Below are positions 25,041-36,541 of a stretch of DNA of 64,000 nt, in pieces. Below the pieces are notes generated by a model. The model worked only from the letters and a program-made list of their open reading frames with translations. It did not search any database and was not told where the DNA came from. This DNA is from Gaeumannomyces sp. JS-464 (Eukaryota > Ascomycota > Sordariomycetes > Magnaporthales > Magnaporthaceae): positions 2,046,001 through 2,110,000 of the forward strand of contig NGZR01000005.1 in NCBI GenBank assembly GCA_002197995.1, written 5' to 3'. Numbering within the stretch: position 1 is the first letter of the stretch; each line of letters opens with the position of its first letter. The translations under genes were made by a program, and so were the position numbers.

Positions 25041-25373
25041 CAAATATCTTTTTCTTCTTGTTATCCTTTTGCAACGTTTGTCTGCATTTTCATATTTCCG
25101 ACCACATCCTCAGGGAGGAACCGTTGGGAGGGAATCATTCTGGCATTAACATAGGTTATAGCATTGGCATTGTCTGGCGTTCGACGGGAAAGGTGGGGGA
25201 ACTGATTAAGATGTGCATTCTTCGATATTATCATGCGTATTTCCTTCTCAATATGCGTACACTGGTAGATAGAAGGACGTATCACAACCAAACGTCATTG
25301 TGTGTTTATATCCAGGTTTCGTCTCTGCCCTGGTCGAATCGGTTGATCAAGAATCTCATCCAAATTTTCTGTC
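25041..25373. other. Convergent 3' region
   Basis: A/T-rich sequence between the stops of the aspartyl protease (+) and the GGCT-like gene (-). No coding signal; presumably terminators and polyadenylation sites for both. Confidence 0.55.
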
Positions 25374-26167
25374 TCACTGTACCGCTGCGATTCGATAGAC
25401 GCCGAGATGGTCGCCGGATCGATTTCCGGACGTAGTCGTCGGCAGGCCGAACTGGTCCTTAGCATCGGCGATGGCCGCGTTCATCTTGGCGGTGTACCTG
25501 GCCTCCCTGGGCCAGCGCGGGACGGTGAGCCGCTTGTTGGGGCTGAGGTAGACCAGCGCCGTGCGGGTCGTCGTCTCGGTCGACCCCGGCGGCCCCTCGC
25601 TGTCGGGCTCGATCAGCTCGACCTCGAGCTTCCACTTCTGGTACCTGTCTACCACGTCCTGGAACCCGTCGAGCGCCTTATCGTCGTCGGGGTGCAGCTC
25701 GTACAGGACCCCGTAGACGGCGCTGTCGCTGTCGCTCGCGCATAGTGAAGTCTGCCCTGCTGAGCTGCCGCGCGCCGCCGCCGCCGCCCTTCCTTGCCGG
25801 CGTTGGCGTCCCGTCGCCTCCCCCGCCGCCATTAGCAACCGCAGAAGGCGCCATCGATGCCTCCTCGCCCACAGCAGCAGCAGCAGTAGCAGCGGTGGCG
25901 TGCTCGTCCCCCCAGCAGCATCTTCCGGAGCCGCTCGGTCGGCACGACGTTTGCCACCCCGAGCGCGTTGACCATCCAGGTGTAGCCCGGCAGGCGGGCG
26001 ATGCCGACGGCCCTGGTGCGCGGGCACTTTTGGCCCATCGTGGCCCGGCGCATGTTGACGCCGTACGAGAAGTAGTGCCTCTTCTCCGTCGCGGCCGCCA
26101 CGCGCCCCAACGGCAGGTCGCGGCTGGGCGGCGCTGAGGAGGCGGTGGATGAGCGTCCGGGCTGCAT
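25374..26167 (-). CDS. Gamma-glutamylcyclotransferase-like (AIG2/GGCT fold) protein, two frameshifts
   Basis: The N-terminal part reads YFSYGVNM, then GIARLPGYTWMVNALGVANV, then VYGVLYELHPDDDKALDGF. This is the GGCT-like signature order (YGSNM, GY.W.IN..G.A, VYG.LY.L...D...LD). Family members cyclise gamma-glutamyl amines to 5-oxoproline. Two departures stand out: YGVN in place of the usual YGSN in the substrate loop, and Gln where the catalytic Glu of the LD-x-x-E-G/D-V motif is expected (GFQDV). Between the two halves is a long Ala/Gly/Thr-rich insertion. The frame changes at the run of six G (coding strand) near 25908 and again near 25735. The start at 26167 is the first Met before the conserved core; the upstream frame is uncertain. 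The C-terminal ~50 residues are not part of the core. Confidence 0.7.
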
Positions 26168-27446
26168 CGCCGTTGTTGTTGTTGGGTTTGATGCCGGTTC
26201 TCGCTCTTCTTTTGGGTGGTGCTATATCCTCTCCATGATGGGGAGAGCGATGCTAACTTCAGCTTCCGCTTCCGCTTCCGCTTCCGCTTCCGCTTCCGCG
26301 ACGGAAACCAGATTCTGGCGTAGACGTGGACTATTTTACATGCAGACAAAGAGAGCCATCTCCGAAAGACTGAGGCTATCATCCTATATTAAGTTTCTAA
26401 CGACCGGGAAACAAGCTCGGGATACTGCCCGTCAATGGTCAATATAACCTCAAGCCACATCCGTGGTTGTAACGCAGCTAGCCTACACTTTGACTGCCCA
26501 TCAGTTGTCTCGGGCGTAAGAGGCCGGTTGTTGTTAAATTAGCAATCAGAGGCAGTCGAGACTATGGACCCAACTATTCTTAGGCCTCCCTTCCCTTGGC
26601 CGTCACGCCGTGGAGGCATCCTCTTACATCGAGTCCAACAATCAGCATGCTTTGAGCGGGCACGTAAGCGAGTAGATATCTTTTGTTTTCTGACCAGCCA
26701 GGGCCGGAACCCCTGAACAGAGACTCGATACGTAAAGAAGGGTGGTAGAATGACCGCCTGCTTGTGGATGCGAGACCAACCCATATTGTACAGGAGAGAG
26801 ACATGATTCGACGTGACCATCCTTCACACAAGGAGAGAGTCATATAAGGAGACCAAACGAAGAAGACAGGCAAGGGGGAAATGAGTAGATATGCAGATGT
26901 CATCATCTGGCTGCTATCCAAAACAACAAAAAGGAGGCCCCAGCTGCGTGTTCACAGCTGAAGTTCCCGCCATCTTGCTCCCCACACCATAGTTATCAAA
27001 TCTCGTACGAGCCAAGCCGTGGATCCACGGGATGCCTCCACGAACAGAGTAGAGAAGAGAAGTCCAAAGAAAAAAGTAGTGTGAGAAGGGGAAGAGGAGA
27101 AAGAGCCTAGGTATCACATCTCCAGCCTATATGATCCAACTCCAACACTGATGCCGATCACGCCTTGGGTGTCTTGTATTCGTGATTTCGTAAAGCAAAA
27201 AAAAAAAAAAAAAAAAAAAAGACCGAAGTTGGGACTGGGTAGAAGGTGAAGGAACAAAAAAGGGCGCAAAACCCCTTGAGGGATAGTCGGGAAGTGAATA
27301 TTAGAACCAGCTTGTGGTCATGGAAGGAGTGTAAGTGACGTCGATGTGTTTGTATATCGATCTTTAAAAGAAATGCTCAAACACAGCTTGGCAGATATCA
27401 AGAAAGCAAATCTTTCGGACTCATGCATATTATGCTGGCCATCGTT
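26168..27446. other. Intergenic: GGCT-like promoter and STE11 3' region
   Basis: No recognisable gene. Contains a hexanucleotide microsatellite (26262-26298) and a run of 24 A at 27197-27220. Sequence just right of the poly-A run is probably 3' untranslated DNA of STE11. Confidence 0.5.
26262..26298. repeat. (GCTTCC)n microsatellite, about six units
   Basis: Perfect GCTTCC hexamer repeat upstream of the GGCT-like gene. Translated on the minus strand it gives an Arg/Lys alternation, which is an artefact of the repeat and not a domain. Confidence 0.9.
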
Positions 27447-30274
27447 TTAAGTGATTGGGGCCAGGAAAGGGCTGAGCATGAGCTCGTCGGCACTAGGCCG
27501 CTTGTTGTGGTCCATCTCAAAGGTCTGGGCGAGGAAGCTCTTGGCCTCGGTGCTCGCATCGTCGGGCACCGTCGGCGTCGTCTTGCCACCACCGATCTTG
27601 AAGATGGCCTGCAGCTGCGTGCAGTCGGGGAAGGGGTGGGCGCCCGTCATCATCTCCACGACCAGGCAGCCGAGGGACCAGATGTCAGCCTTGCGGGTGT
27701 AGCTGGTCTGCTTGACCACCTCGGGCGCCATCCAGAAGACGGAACCCTGCAGCGAGGGCCGGTGCTTGGCGTTGTTGGCGCCGTTGAGGATGTTGGTCGC
27801 CTCCACCTTCTTGGAAATACCGAAATCTGAGATCTTGATGGTTCCCTTGTTGTCCACGAGGATGTTGGCGCCCTTGATATCACGGTGGATGATATCGCGG
27901 TTGTGCAGGTAGGAAAGACCGTTGAGGATCTGCCGCACAAAGCTGCGCACCAGCGGCTCCGGGAGCGCGCCGTACGAATTCAGCATGGTCTGCACGGAGC
28001 CACCAGGCACGTACTCGAGGAAAATGTTCAGCGACTCGGCCGAGGATCCACAGCCGAGATACTGCACAATGTTGGGGTGGCGGAGGTCGCGCAGCAGACT
28101 GATCTCACGCTTGAGCGCCTCAATCATGCTCTTCTTGCGCGCGTCGTTCTGGCTGTTGGCTCCAGGCGAGGGGGCCTCGACCTGCTTCACCGCCAGGAGC
28201 TCGCCCGTGATGGCGTGCAGTGCCAGGAACACGGATCCGAAGGAGCCCTGTCCGATCAAAGCGCCCTTCATCCACTTGCTGTCGTCCCAGGACTCGCCCG
28301 AGAGGAAGCTCTGAAGGTCCTCGTCGGCATCCTCGCCGTCCTCATCAAGGGCCTTGCTCACGTCCCCAAAGGAACCAGAGCCAGCTGATCCGGAGCCGAT
28401 GGTGCTACCTTCGTCGAAATAGCTATGTCGGACAACGTTGCCATCGGGATCGGTCACGCTGACAGCCGCAGTGTCCGACCCACTGTCGGCAAATGAGACG
28501 TACGACTTGCGGTTCGGCTCCATCTGGGAGCCCTCCTCCTGGAGGGTGTCCAGCATGGACGAGGCTACTGAGTCCCTGTAGCCGAGGCGGCCCGACAGAT
28601 CACGGGGGCGTGCCTTGGGGAGGGGGGTCGTGGCAAGCCAGCTGTCGGCGATGGTGGGAATGGGCGGAACATCCTGTATGCTTGACGCCATGCTGAAGCT
28701 ACTAGCAACGCTAAGACGACTGTTGACCTTGCTGAGGCGGGCAGATCGGCGCATGGACAGGCGGGCGGTTCGGTCAATATCTTCACGATTGTGGTCGGGG
28801 AAGTATGTGGTCAGGTCCGAGGCAATCAGCTCGCTAGGCGGCCTCAAACCGCCGAACTGCCTCAACACCTTCCTCCGCTGGGGTTGCGGTTGCGAGGGAG
28901 CAGGTCGCTCAAGATCGCGAGCGGCGTTGTGGACATTCCTCTCGCGGTCCTGGTACGAGACGGGCGAGAGCGGAGGCTGAAGGTTGTCCCAGCTCTCGCC
29001 GAGGACCTTCTGCACCTTTAGTTGGCTCCGCGAGCCGATGCTATCCATCGCGCGCGTGTGCGTCTGCTGGGCCTCCTCCAAGGCGATGGCGGCAGCCCTC
29101 TCGAGCTCGCCCATGCCAGGCTCGCCGGCGGGGACGCGGCGGAGAATGAGGCGGTTGCGTTCGGGCCGCTTCTCGTCCTTGATAACGCGCCACAGCTCCG
29201 TGTCGCCGAGGCGGCGGCACTGTTTGGGGTCGGGGATGGTGCCCGACAGGACCCAGAAGCAGTAGTTCCTCTCATGGTCCTCGCGGAGAGCGAACTTGCG
29301 GAGCGTGACGCGCATGACTTCCTCGCAGGTGTTGCAGTCGGCAATCTTGACCACCTTAGTGACGCCGCCGGTGGAGATGACTCGAATGACGTCCTGGTTC
29401 TGTGGTAACGCAGCCATCAGCGATCCGTCCATACCAGAGTCGGACCTGGTATGGGTGTGTAATACCGATCGAGGTCCGGAACGGCTCTCTGGGGAGCCAG
29501 GGATGCCACCAGAGCCAGACGTGGGCGTGGGCTGTCCCGGGTAGGGATATCGCGAGCGGCCGTTGCGGAATTCGGCGCTGTGAAGGGGCGAGTTCGGTCT
29601 CGACGAGGTCGCGCCTCTGCCGGCGTCGAGCGAGCCGATCTGGCGCGAGTATCGCCTGTTCGCCGAGGAAGTAGGCATGGCCCGGCCGCCAGAATGGGGC
29701 TGTCGGGGGGAGTCGGTTGAGGGCGTGTACTGGCTGTCGACAGGGCCAAACGAGTCCTGAAGAGGCAGCGAGTACAAGACAAGGTCAGGACACGAGTTGA
29801 CTCCGATTTGCCATAAAATGTGCGGGGAAGTAAAGCAACAAAGCAAAAATGATACGCGCGGCTCAAGCTCACCCTATTCCGCTTCTTTTGTCCAGCAATA
29901 GCCTTTGTTCGCAGCTTCTTGATGCTGAGGAAGAGGCGCACACGATCGCCGACCTTGTCGATGCCCATCTCCTTGAGGACATCCTTGTCCATCTCGAGCA
30001 GGTTCTCGCCAGTGATGTGGTTCTTCCGGAATTCTCTCGTATTCGCCACATCGGACGGTGCGGAGGTACTCGCAGACCTTGTCCTCATCCCAGTGCTTAA
30101 CCGAGTCTTGGGCGTCGTCGGAAAACTCGGACTCGGTCGGGCTGAAGGACTGGGCGGTGGACGGGAACGGGGCCGCTCTCCTCGCGGGAGCATAGGCGGC
30201 CTGGGGCGCGCTGGCGACCATGCCGGGCCAGACGCGCCCAGCGAGGGTGGGAACGGAGACTTTGAGGCCAACAT
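27447..30274 (-). CDS. STE11: MAP kinase kinase kinase STE11 (SAM - Ras-association - kinase)
   Basis: Upstream kinase of the pheromone/invasive-growth MAPK module, orthologue of MST11/NRC-1. Exons 29873-30274 and 27447-29756 (GTGAGC donor, TTCAG acceptor), about 904 residues. Domains: SAM near residues 70-130 (VKHWDEDKVCEYLRTVRCG ... ENLLEMDKDVLKEMG), which binds the adaptor Ste50; a Ras-association/ubiquitin-like domain (DVIRVISTGG to RNRLILRRVP); a long Ser-rich regulatory region; then the catalytic domain with IGQGSFGSVF, LLAVKQVE, IIHRDIKGANIL, DFG and WMAPEVV. It ends at PFLAPIT, as orthologues do. Two shifts are needed in exon 1: one base lost in GGCCC near 30226 and two T lost near 30035 (AGAATTCC). 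With them exon 1 is 405 nt and phase 0, which supports the start at 30274. Downstream kinases are not in the window. Confidence 0.93.
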
Positions 30275-33200
30275 GGCCGTTTGCTGCGTGTGTGACGCGG
30301 GGCCCGATGGCAGACAAGCTCTCGCCTCTGGTGATGGCCGAGCAGAGAGGTTGGGAGAGGGGGAGGGAGGGGAAAGGAAGAGCAGTGGTAGGCTCAGCTG
30401 CCAGGCGGGCCAGGTGGTAATATTTACACGAGCGAGTGTTTGGAAGAGTAAAAGGTATATCCCGAAAGAGCCGGGCTGTGGTATCAAGACGGGGCCAGGT
30501 TGTGTTTGGAGAAAGCCGGGGGTCACAACGAGGTCGAAGGGCGAGGTTGCGAACCAGCAGCAGCTCCGCACATGGAGAATGGAAGAGAGAAGAGAGGGGG
30601 GAGGGGGGAGAGGTGTGTGAGTAGAGGCAGGCAAGTGCCTAAGTAAGGTGTGGGCGTGTGCGTGGGAGAGGGCGGGCAGAGGAACCAGAGTTTCAAATAT
30701 GGCTTTCAGGCAGCTAGCCCGTCGCCGCGGCGTCCAAAAATGGAGACGTGACACAAACACAACACACAGCGGCCAGACGGCAGACGGCGGCGCGCGCGGG
30801 CAGCCAGCTGATGAGAAAGAAAAAGAAGCACGGGCAGGCGCCGGGGTGGTTGACAATGGACGGGCAGGCCAGGGCAGGGCGGTGGGCAGTTCCAAGTTGC
30901 AGTCACTGCCTGTGCTAAAGATGCTGCGACGGGTTTAATTTGGCGATCGAAGGGTTTTCCCTGGCGGGCAAAAGCGGGAAGCGCGAGGGCGGTCCAGGGT
31001 GGTGGTGGTGGGTGCGGCGTGCAATGGTGGGCATGTATCAGCCAGCATCCATCCGCCTCCAAGGATGGGACCAGACGGGCCAGCCAGGTGCGGATGGCGT
31101 GAGTGGATTGGATGCAGGGTCAGGGTCGTGCGAACCGTCAGATCCGCTGGTGGCCCCACTGGGCCAGTTGGAGCTGGCTTCAGTCTCCTGCTTGCAGAGT
31201 TCGGGCGGCCTGGGATCCAGTCGGCGTCACAGGCCGCAGCACAGGCAGTCGGTACACAATTTGGAAGAATCAGTCAGCCTGCTGATGGGCAAGCTCGACC
31301 GGCCGAGCTGGGCGGATTGGGGAGGCGGCTACGCAGGCTTGGCGCCTGATTGGCCTGCCAGACCCCTGCTGCCCAAGAGGCGGCGGCAGCTGGTGTGAAA
31401 CAAGAAGAGCTGCACGAGTCTCCCTAGCGCGCCCCGCTCCTGCTGCTGCTACTGCTGGAGACACACTTCCAGACCGCACGCAACTGCACTGGGCCGCACT
31501 GGCTGCGCGCAGTCATTGAACCGCATTCCACGCCGAGTGAGAAACCTGGTACTAAGAGAGACCGACAAAAAGACGTGTGGCCTCCCGACCGCCTCCCTTG
31601 GATCGGCCCCTCGGACGCAGAAAAGGAGAATGGATGAGCACTACTGTACGCCCAAGGGGCCGAGGGGGTTTGTGACTGTCCATTTTGCCGTCGCGGGGTG
31701 AGGTGAGATGCTATTAAAGTGATACACTGCTGCAGCCGTGGGCCGGCACAAGCAAGTGAAGATCACCGGCATCGCTCATCGCTCCTTTCCTTTTTTTTTT
31801 TTTTTTTTTTTTTTTTCTTCTATTCCCTTCATACCCAGCGCCGGGAAGTGGACGACAGCCCTTTGTCATGCAGGCCAAGAGCTGAGGACAAAAAAAAAAG
31901 CACGCACGCCTACCACGCCATCAACGACCCATGCCCCATGCACCCACCCGTGCCGGATGGTGGGGGTTTGATACATGGTGCCGGCAAGAAATCTACGAAA
32001 TACAAATTTAGGGACCATGGAAATACGGCGTCCGGCAGCCAGGATCCAAGCCTGGCCAGGATGAGATTTCGATGTGCGATATTGATGGAGAAACCTGGTG
32101 GGAAAGCGCTTCATGCCCTGCAGCGGGCGCCTGCAGTGGGACTCAACTTCCATGTTTCCCTTGTGGCCTCAATCTTTGCCTTGCCGCCTGCTGTTTCTCT
32201 GGCCGCCAGGGTCCACAGGAGCACAAAGGACGCCTCCCCCTCATCCGGGACCTCGTGTCTGCGCCTGTCCAAGATTACCCGTAGGTCCCGTTCCTACTCA
32301 GGCCGCCAGCAGCGAGCATATTCGTTGCAGCCCGGGCTGCCGGCATGACCTGGTGAGGCCTGTTTTGTTTGTTGTGACTTTTTGTTTCTCGATGCGGGCC
32401 CCGGGTTGCCAAAAATGAAGCAGTCCGGCAAGCTTCGCCGCTGCGGAGGGGAGGAGTCAAGGCAAGCGAGCGAGCGAGCAGGGCTCATCCAATCAGAAGT
32501 CTAAACTGTATCAATGATAAATTTTTTTACAAAATATGTAAAAATGGCTGACTGTCGGGTGTCTCAAGTGGGGACGATGCCAGCGGGCGTGAAGCCAGGT
32601 TGTCTGGCCTGCCCGCCTCCCTGCTCATACTTGTGCACGCACAGAAGTTGCCAGTCGGCCAGCCCGTTTGAGGAGAATATGGAATGACAATCGCCTCCTG
32701 CAAATCGATCACACCTTCCACCAGCCACAAACACGCTGCCACGTGACAGAGCACACGCTGTGTCCCTCCGAACACGACAACGACGACGATGGGACGTGCT
32801 CCATCGCGAGTGTTGTGCAGAATAAAGAGGTGCCGGTGGCCCAGGGGCGTCCGTCTGAAACCGTCCCAGTTTCGTGTCGGCGCTAGTCCAAGACGGGTTG
32901 GCGCGCAACGATAGGACCAAAACCACGCATCCTGCTTCACACGCCGGACCTTCGTCACCAGCCAGTCGGACCCCTGCAAAATCCAGTTTGGTGCGCCGTC
33001 CACAGCCGCCCGATTTGGAACTACCAACTCAATGCCGCTAGATTCATTCCATTTCGTCCACATAGGGAGAATGGCCCACCGGCCCTTGACAACTGCCGTG
33101 AGGAGCCTCCATAGCTCACCGGAATGCAGAGCGAAGATCTAGGCCGGGACCAAGGGATATGTGCGCTATCAGGCTATCAGACTTCTAGACAGAAGGGATT

Positions 33201-36200
33201 AACAACCCTGCCATTATCCGAAGACGTGGAGAGATACCACCCTCCAACATCCCCGTCAACACCCGGAGTTAATAAGCATTGTATGGTATATGCATGACCA
33301 GCAATTTTAGGGATCCAGTGAACACACAGCTGGTGGTGTCACCGCCGGGTCTGGGATTGATGGCGGACGGCGGTGAGCAGAGGGCCTCGTGACCGCCCGG
33401 CCCTCCCATTGTGCAGGAACCCATCGATGCGCGTCTGGCATGGCCCACAAGGAAAGCAACTACCTAGACAGCCTCTTTGCCGTAAGTCGTAGGTTGGTAC
33501 AACCATAGGTATGTAGGTAGGAGTAAACAACGCGAGAAAGGCCTAACCTGGTTAGGTGTCGAAATATTCATGACAGTAAGCGGACATGACCAAATTGGCT
33601 GGTTCCAGGGGTATGAGATGTCACCAACAGCGCGAAAGCGAGATCCAAAAAGACGACAGCAGCCTCCCCCGGTACACGAAACAGATACACAATCTAGACC
33701 CCCGTCTGCCCGGAGAAGCCTAGGTAGGCTGGAGAACCCGACAGAGTAAAGCCAAAACCCGCACCGGGCAGGCGGGATCTGGCGCTAGAGGCGTGCGCGT
33801 GCTTGACTAGCAGCGGGTGGTACCGTAGCATCCAATCCATCGCGCGTCCAACCCAACCCAAAGCCTGCATCGAAGAAGGGAAGGGAAGAACCGTTTCGAA
33901 ACATGGCGCACCAGGCCAAGGTGACCCATGCCCTGAAACAAGCCCTATTTCGCTCCACGCGGCTCGCGCGTGCGAGGCTGTCAGCCCGCCGCCCGCAAAC
34001 GCAAACTTGATAACACCAAAAAACGTGTTTGCATCTGTTTTTAGGCAGCCCTGGTCGCCACTCAAAACAAGGCAGCGGTTGTGGACTCGCCGGGCCTGTG
34101 CACTTTGTCGCCCCTCCCCTGCCCCCAATTATTGCCTGGATCGGGAAAGATATTGTTGTTGGCTGTGGCACAACGACAAGGCGCATTTCGGCATGATTTT
34201 GCCTCGCTCGTGCCGAGGCGCTGGCTGCTATAATAGATGCCGTCGGCGCCATGGGCAATCTGCCGGCGCCGCGGCGGCGGAATCCCTGCACTTGCGTATG
34301 CACACTGGGCCAGCGCCTCACTCATCCATCACGCAACGCCACCTTGCCGACCAGGGCGAAGGTTGCGAGTGTTTTTTTTTTTTCATTATCCTTTTCTTGT
34401 TCGGATTGATTTGGAGGGGATTCACAAGCGACCGCCGGCCAGTTCCCGCTCGAGTGGGGTCTTCGTATGACCGGCACGATGGTCGTGGACTCGTGTCAGA
34501 AACAAAGTTCGATGGTGTAGCATCCTACGGGGCATGGGTTTGTCGAGTGTTTATGCATACGGACGTGTGTGTGCGAAATAATCATAATGCTACTCCAACT
34601 GGCCTGGCGACAACTGCCTGGATTCATGTGTGTCTGTTGAGCGCCCTCTTGAGGAAATTAGCTGACAGAAGGACGAAACGGCCAGAGTCCTTCATCTTTG
34701 GCCTCTCGCTCGTGCTGGTTTCATTGAAGTTGAGGCTCTGCCCACGGCCCTCCTTGGACGGGCCACCTGCTGTTCTAGGCTCGAAGGATGGAACAAAATG
34801 AGCGGATGGATGGCGCGTTCGATATTTGAGTTTCGTTTCTAGTGCGTTGACTAGCGCGTCACCATGGGGAGGCCGCCGGATGGCCCGCGGTGCCCCTGTA
34901 TGCCAACTGGCCGCGCCCGTTACGCAAGCTTTTCCAGACTGTCGGGTGGAGAGGCGGATGTTTGAATGCACGCTTTGGCACGGGTGTTGGCCCAGGTCTT
35001 TTTTTCGTTTCTTCGTCGAAACACACCCTCTCTCTCTCCCATCCTGCATTAGATGAATTTGAGATGATGACACATCACTGTGTTTCCGCTGGCGAACGGC
35101 CAGGATCATAGTGACATTCACCCTTCAAAGACAATGGAATCCAACCCATATTGATCACCAATGATCAGAGATGAGAGAGACGGGCATGTGTACGGTGGCT
35201 AGTGCGTGGCACGATCCAAGCCACATCTCCACCCGACATTTGACAACCCCACCTGCTGGTCAGGCTTGGCGAAGCCATACACTTTGACCATGCTGTTTGT
35301 TCATGATGCACAGGCATTACGTCACCAAGCATTCCGAGGCGGGAGATTGGCGGGCTGCAGTTTTGCAATCCATTTTTGCTGGCACGGTGCTTAGCAGCGC
35401 TGTCTGGTTGCAGCTGTCAGTGGCTTTCGCAGACGGCGCTTCTCCGGCGGTGGTCGGCGATGGCTATCGGTTTCTTCATGTCTTTTTTTTCACTCTGCAC
35501 TGGGCCTCTCCTCAGCAACCGTGAGCAGTGGCATCATGGCGACCCGATGGCCAACGGGGGTAAGCGATGTCGGGTGAGATGCGCACCGTATGGGTATCGC
35601 ACAATCACACAGCTTGGGCCAGCAGCCAGCAGCCAGCCTCGACCAGCGTCGTCGACGGACTTGACGCTGCTGTTTCGCTGCGCACAGCATGCCGGCGTTG
35701 CATGATGCAACTTTGCTGCCGACTTGGGCAGTAGAGGTACCCGGTCGGCGGGCAGCTCGAGCCTGTCGTTTCCCTCAGCTGGCCTGCGACGCCTCCGCGG
35801 GGGGCAGAATACTACGCGGCGTGTGCTGGCTGGAGGGACGGGAGTGCAGTGTACGCCCACCGCCGAGGCCCATTGGGGCGCATCCCTGCCGCCATTGGCC
35901 AATGCTCCCTGCACGCAGCGAAACAGGTTCAGGGAATCAGGCCCATGACGATCACTCGTGGCATCGTATCGGCCGGCCACCCAACCACAGCGACTGCACT
36001 GCACGTACGGCAGCAACGCCGTGCCCTATCGTCCCCGGCTCCCGGCTTTTCCCTTTGGCGTCCTGAACTGGCTCTGTTTCTTCATCGCCCGATTGCTGTC
36101 CTGCTGGTCATGTGCCACCTTTTCCCATGCCGCTAAGAACCATTTTGTTCTGGTGCTTGCATTTGTTGTCTGCGAAAAGCCCCCCTTTTCTTGTTTCTTT

Positions 36201-36541
36201 CTTTCCGCTTTCGTCTCCCACCTGCAGCCCGCCTACTTGCTAATCCAATGTCTGCCGACCACCGGCGATCCTGACCTCTGCGAGGGTCTCGCTAAGACGC
36301 ATTTCGTTCACGTCACCAGATGGATTGCCAGCCTCAACGCCATATCCTCATGTCGCGTGGGCTGCCCGCCACCGAAGCTTAGAGTGTGTGGCCCTGAGGG
36401 GCTCGGAGCGCAGGAGCCCTTCCTCCCACGAAGGAGAGCGTTCCATCCTCCGTCTTGCTTAGCTATTATCTCCGTATCGGTCCCGCGCTCGAAACGAACG
36501 AAGGCTATCCCACGCTAGACTAGCCAAACGGAACCGCGGCC
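30275..36541. other. 6.2-kb interval without a recognisable gene between divergent STE11 and PH-LRR genes
   Basis: Open frames here (the longest about 330 codons at 33803-34801) have random-looking composition and no motifs. A run of 26 T lies at 31791-31816 and shorter T runs lie near 34373-34383 and 35487-35494. No tRNA, 5S rRNA or snRNA was recognised by eye. The sequence is not obviously AT-rich or repeat-derived. It may hold long regulatory regions, long 5' leaders with introns, or non-coding transcripts. Confidence 0.45.

Noticed and set aside
30275..30895. Extension of the STE11 frame upstream of 30274
   Set aside because: Pro/Ser/Ala-rich leader in the wrong frame relative to the corrected start; 30274 gives the orthologue-like N-terminus MLASKSPFPPSLGA.
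33803..34801. 332-codon plus-strand frame in the gene-free interval
   Set aside because: Random-looking composition, includes a Phe run from a T tract, no family resemblance and no splice context.
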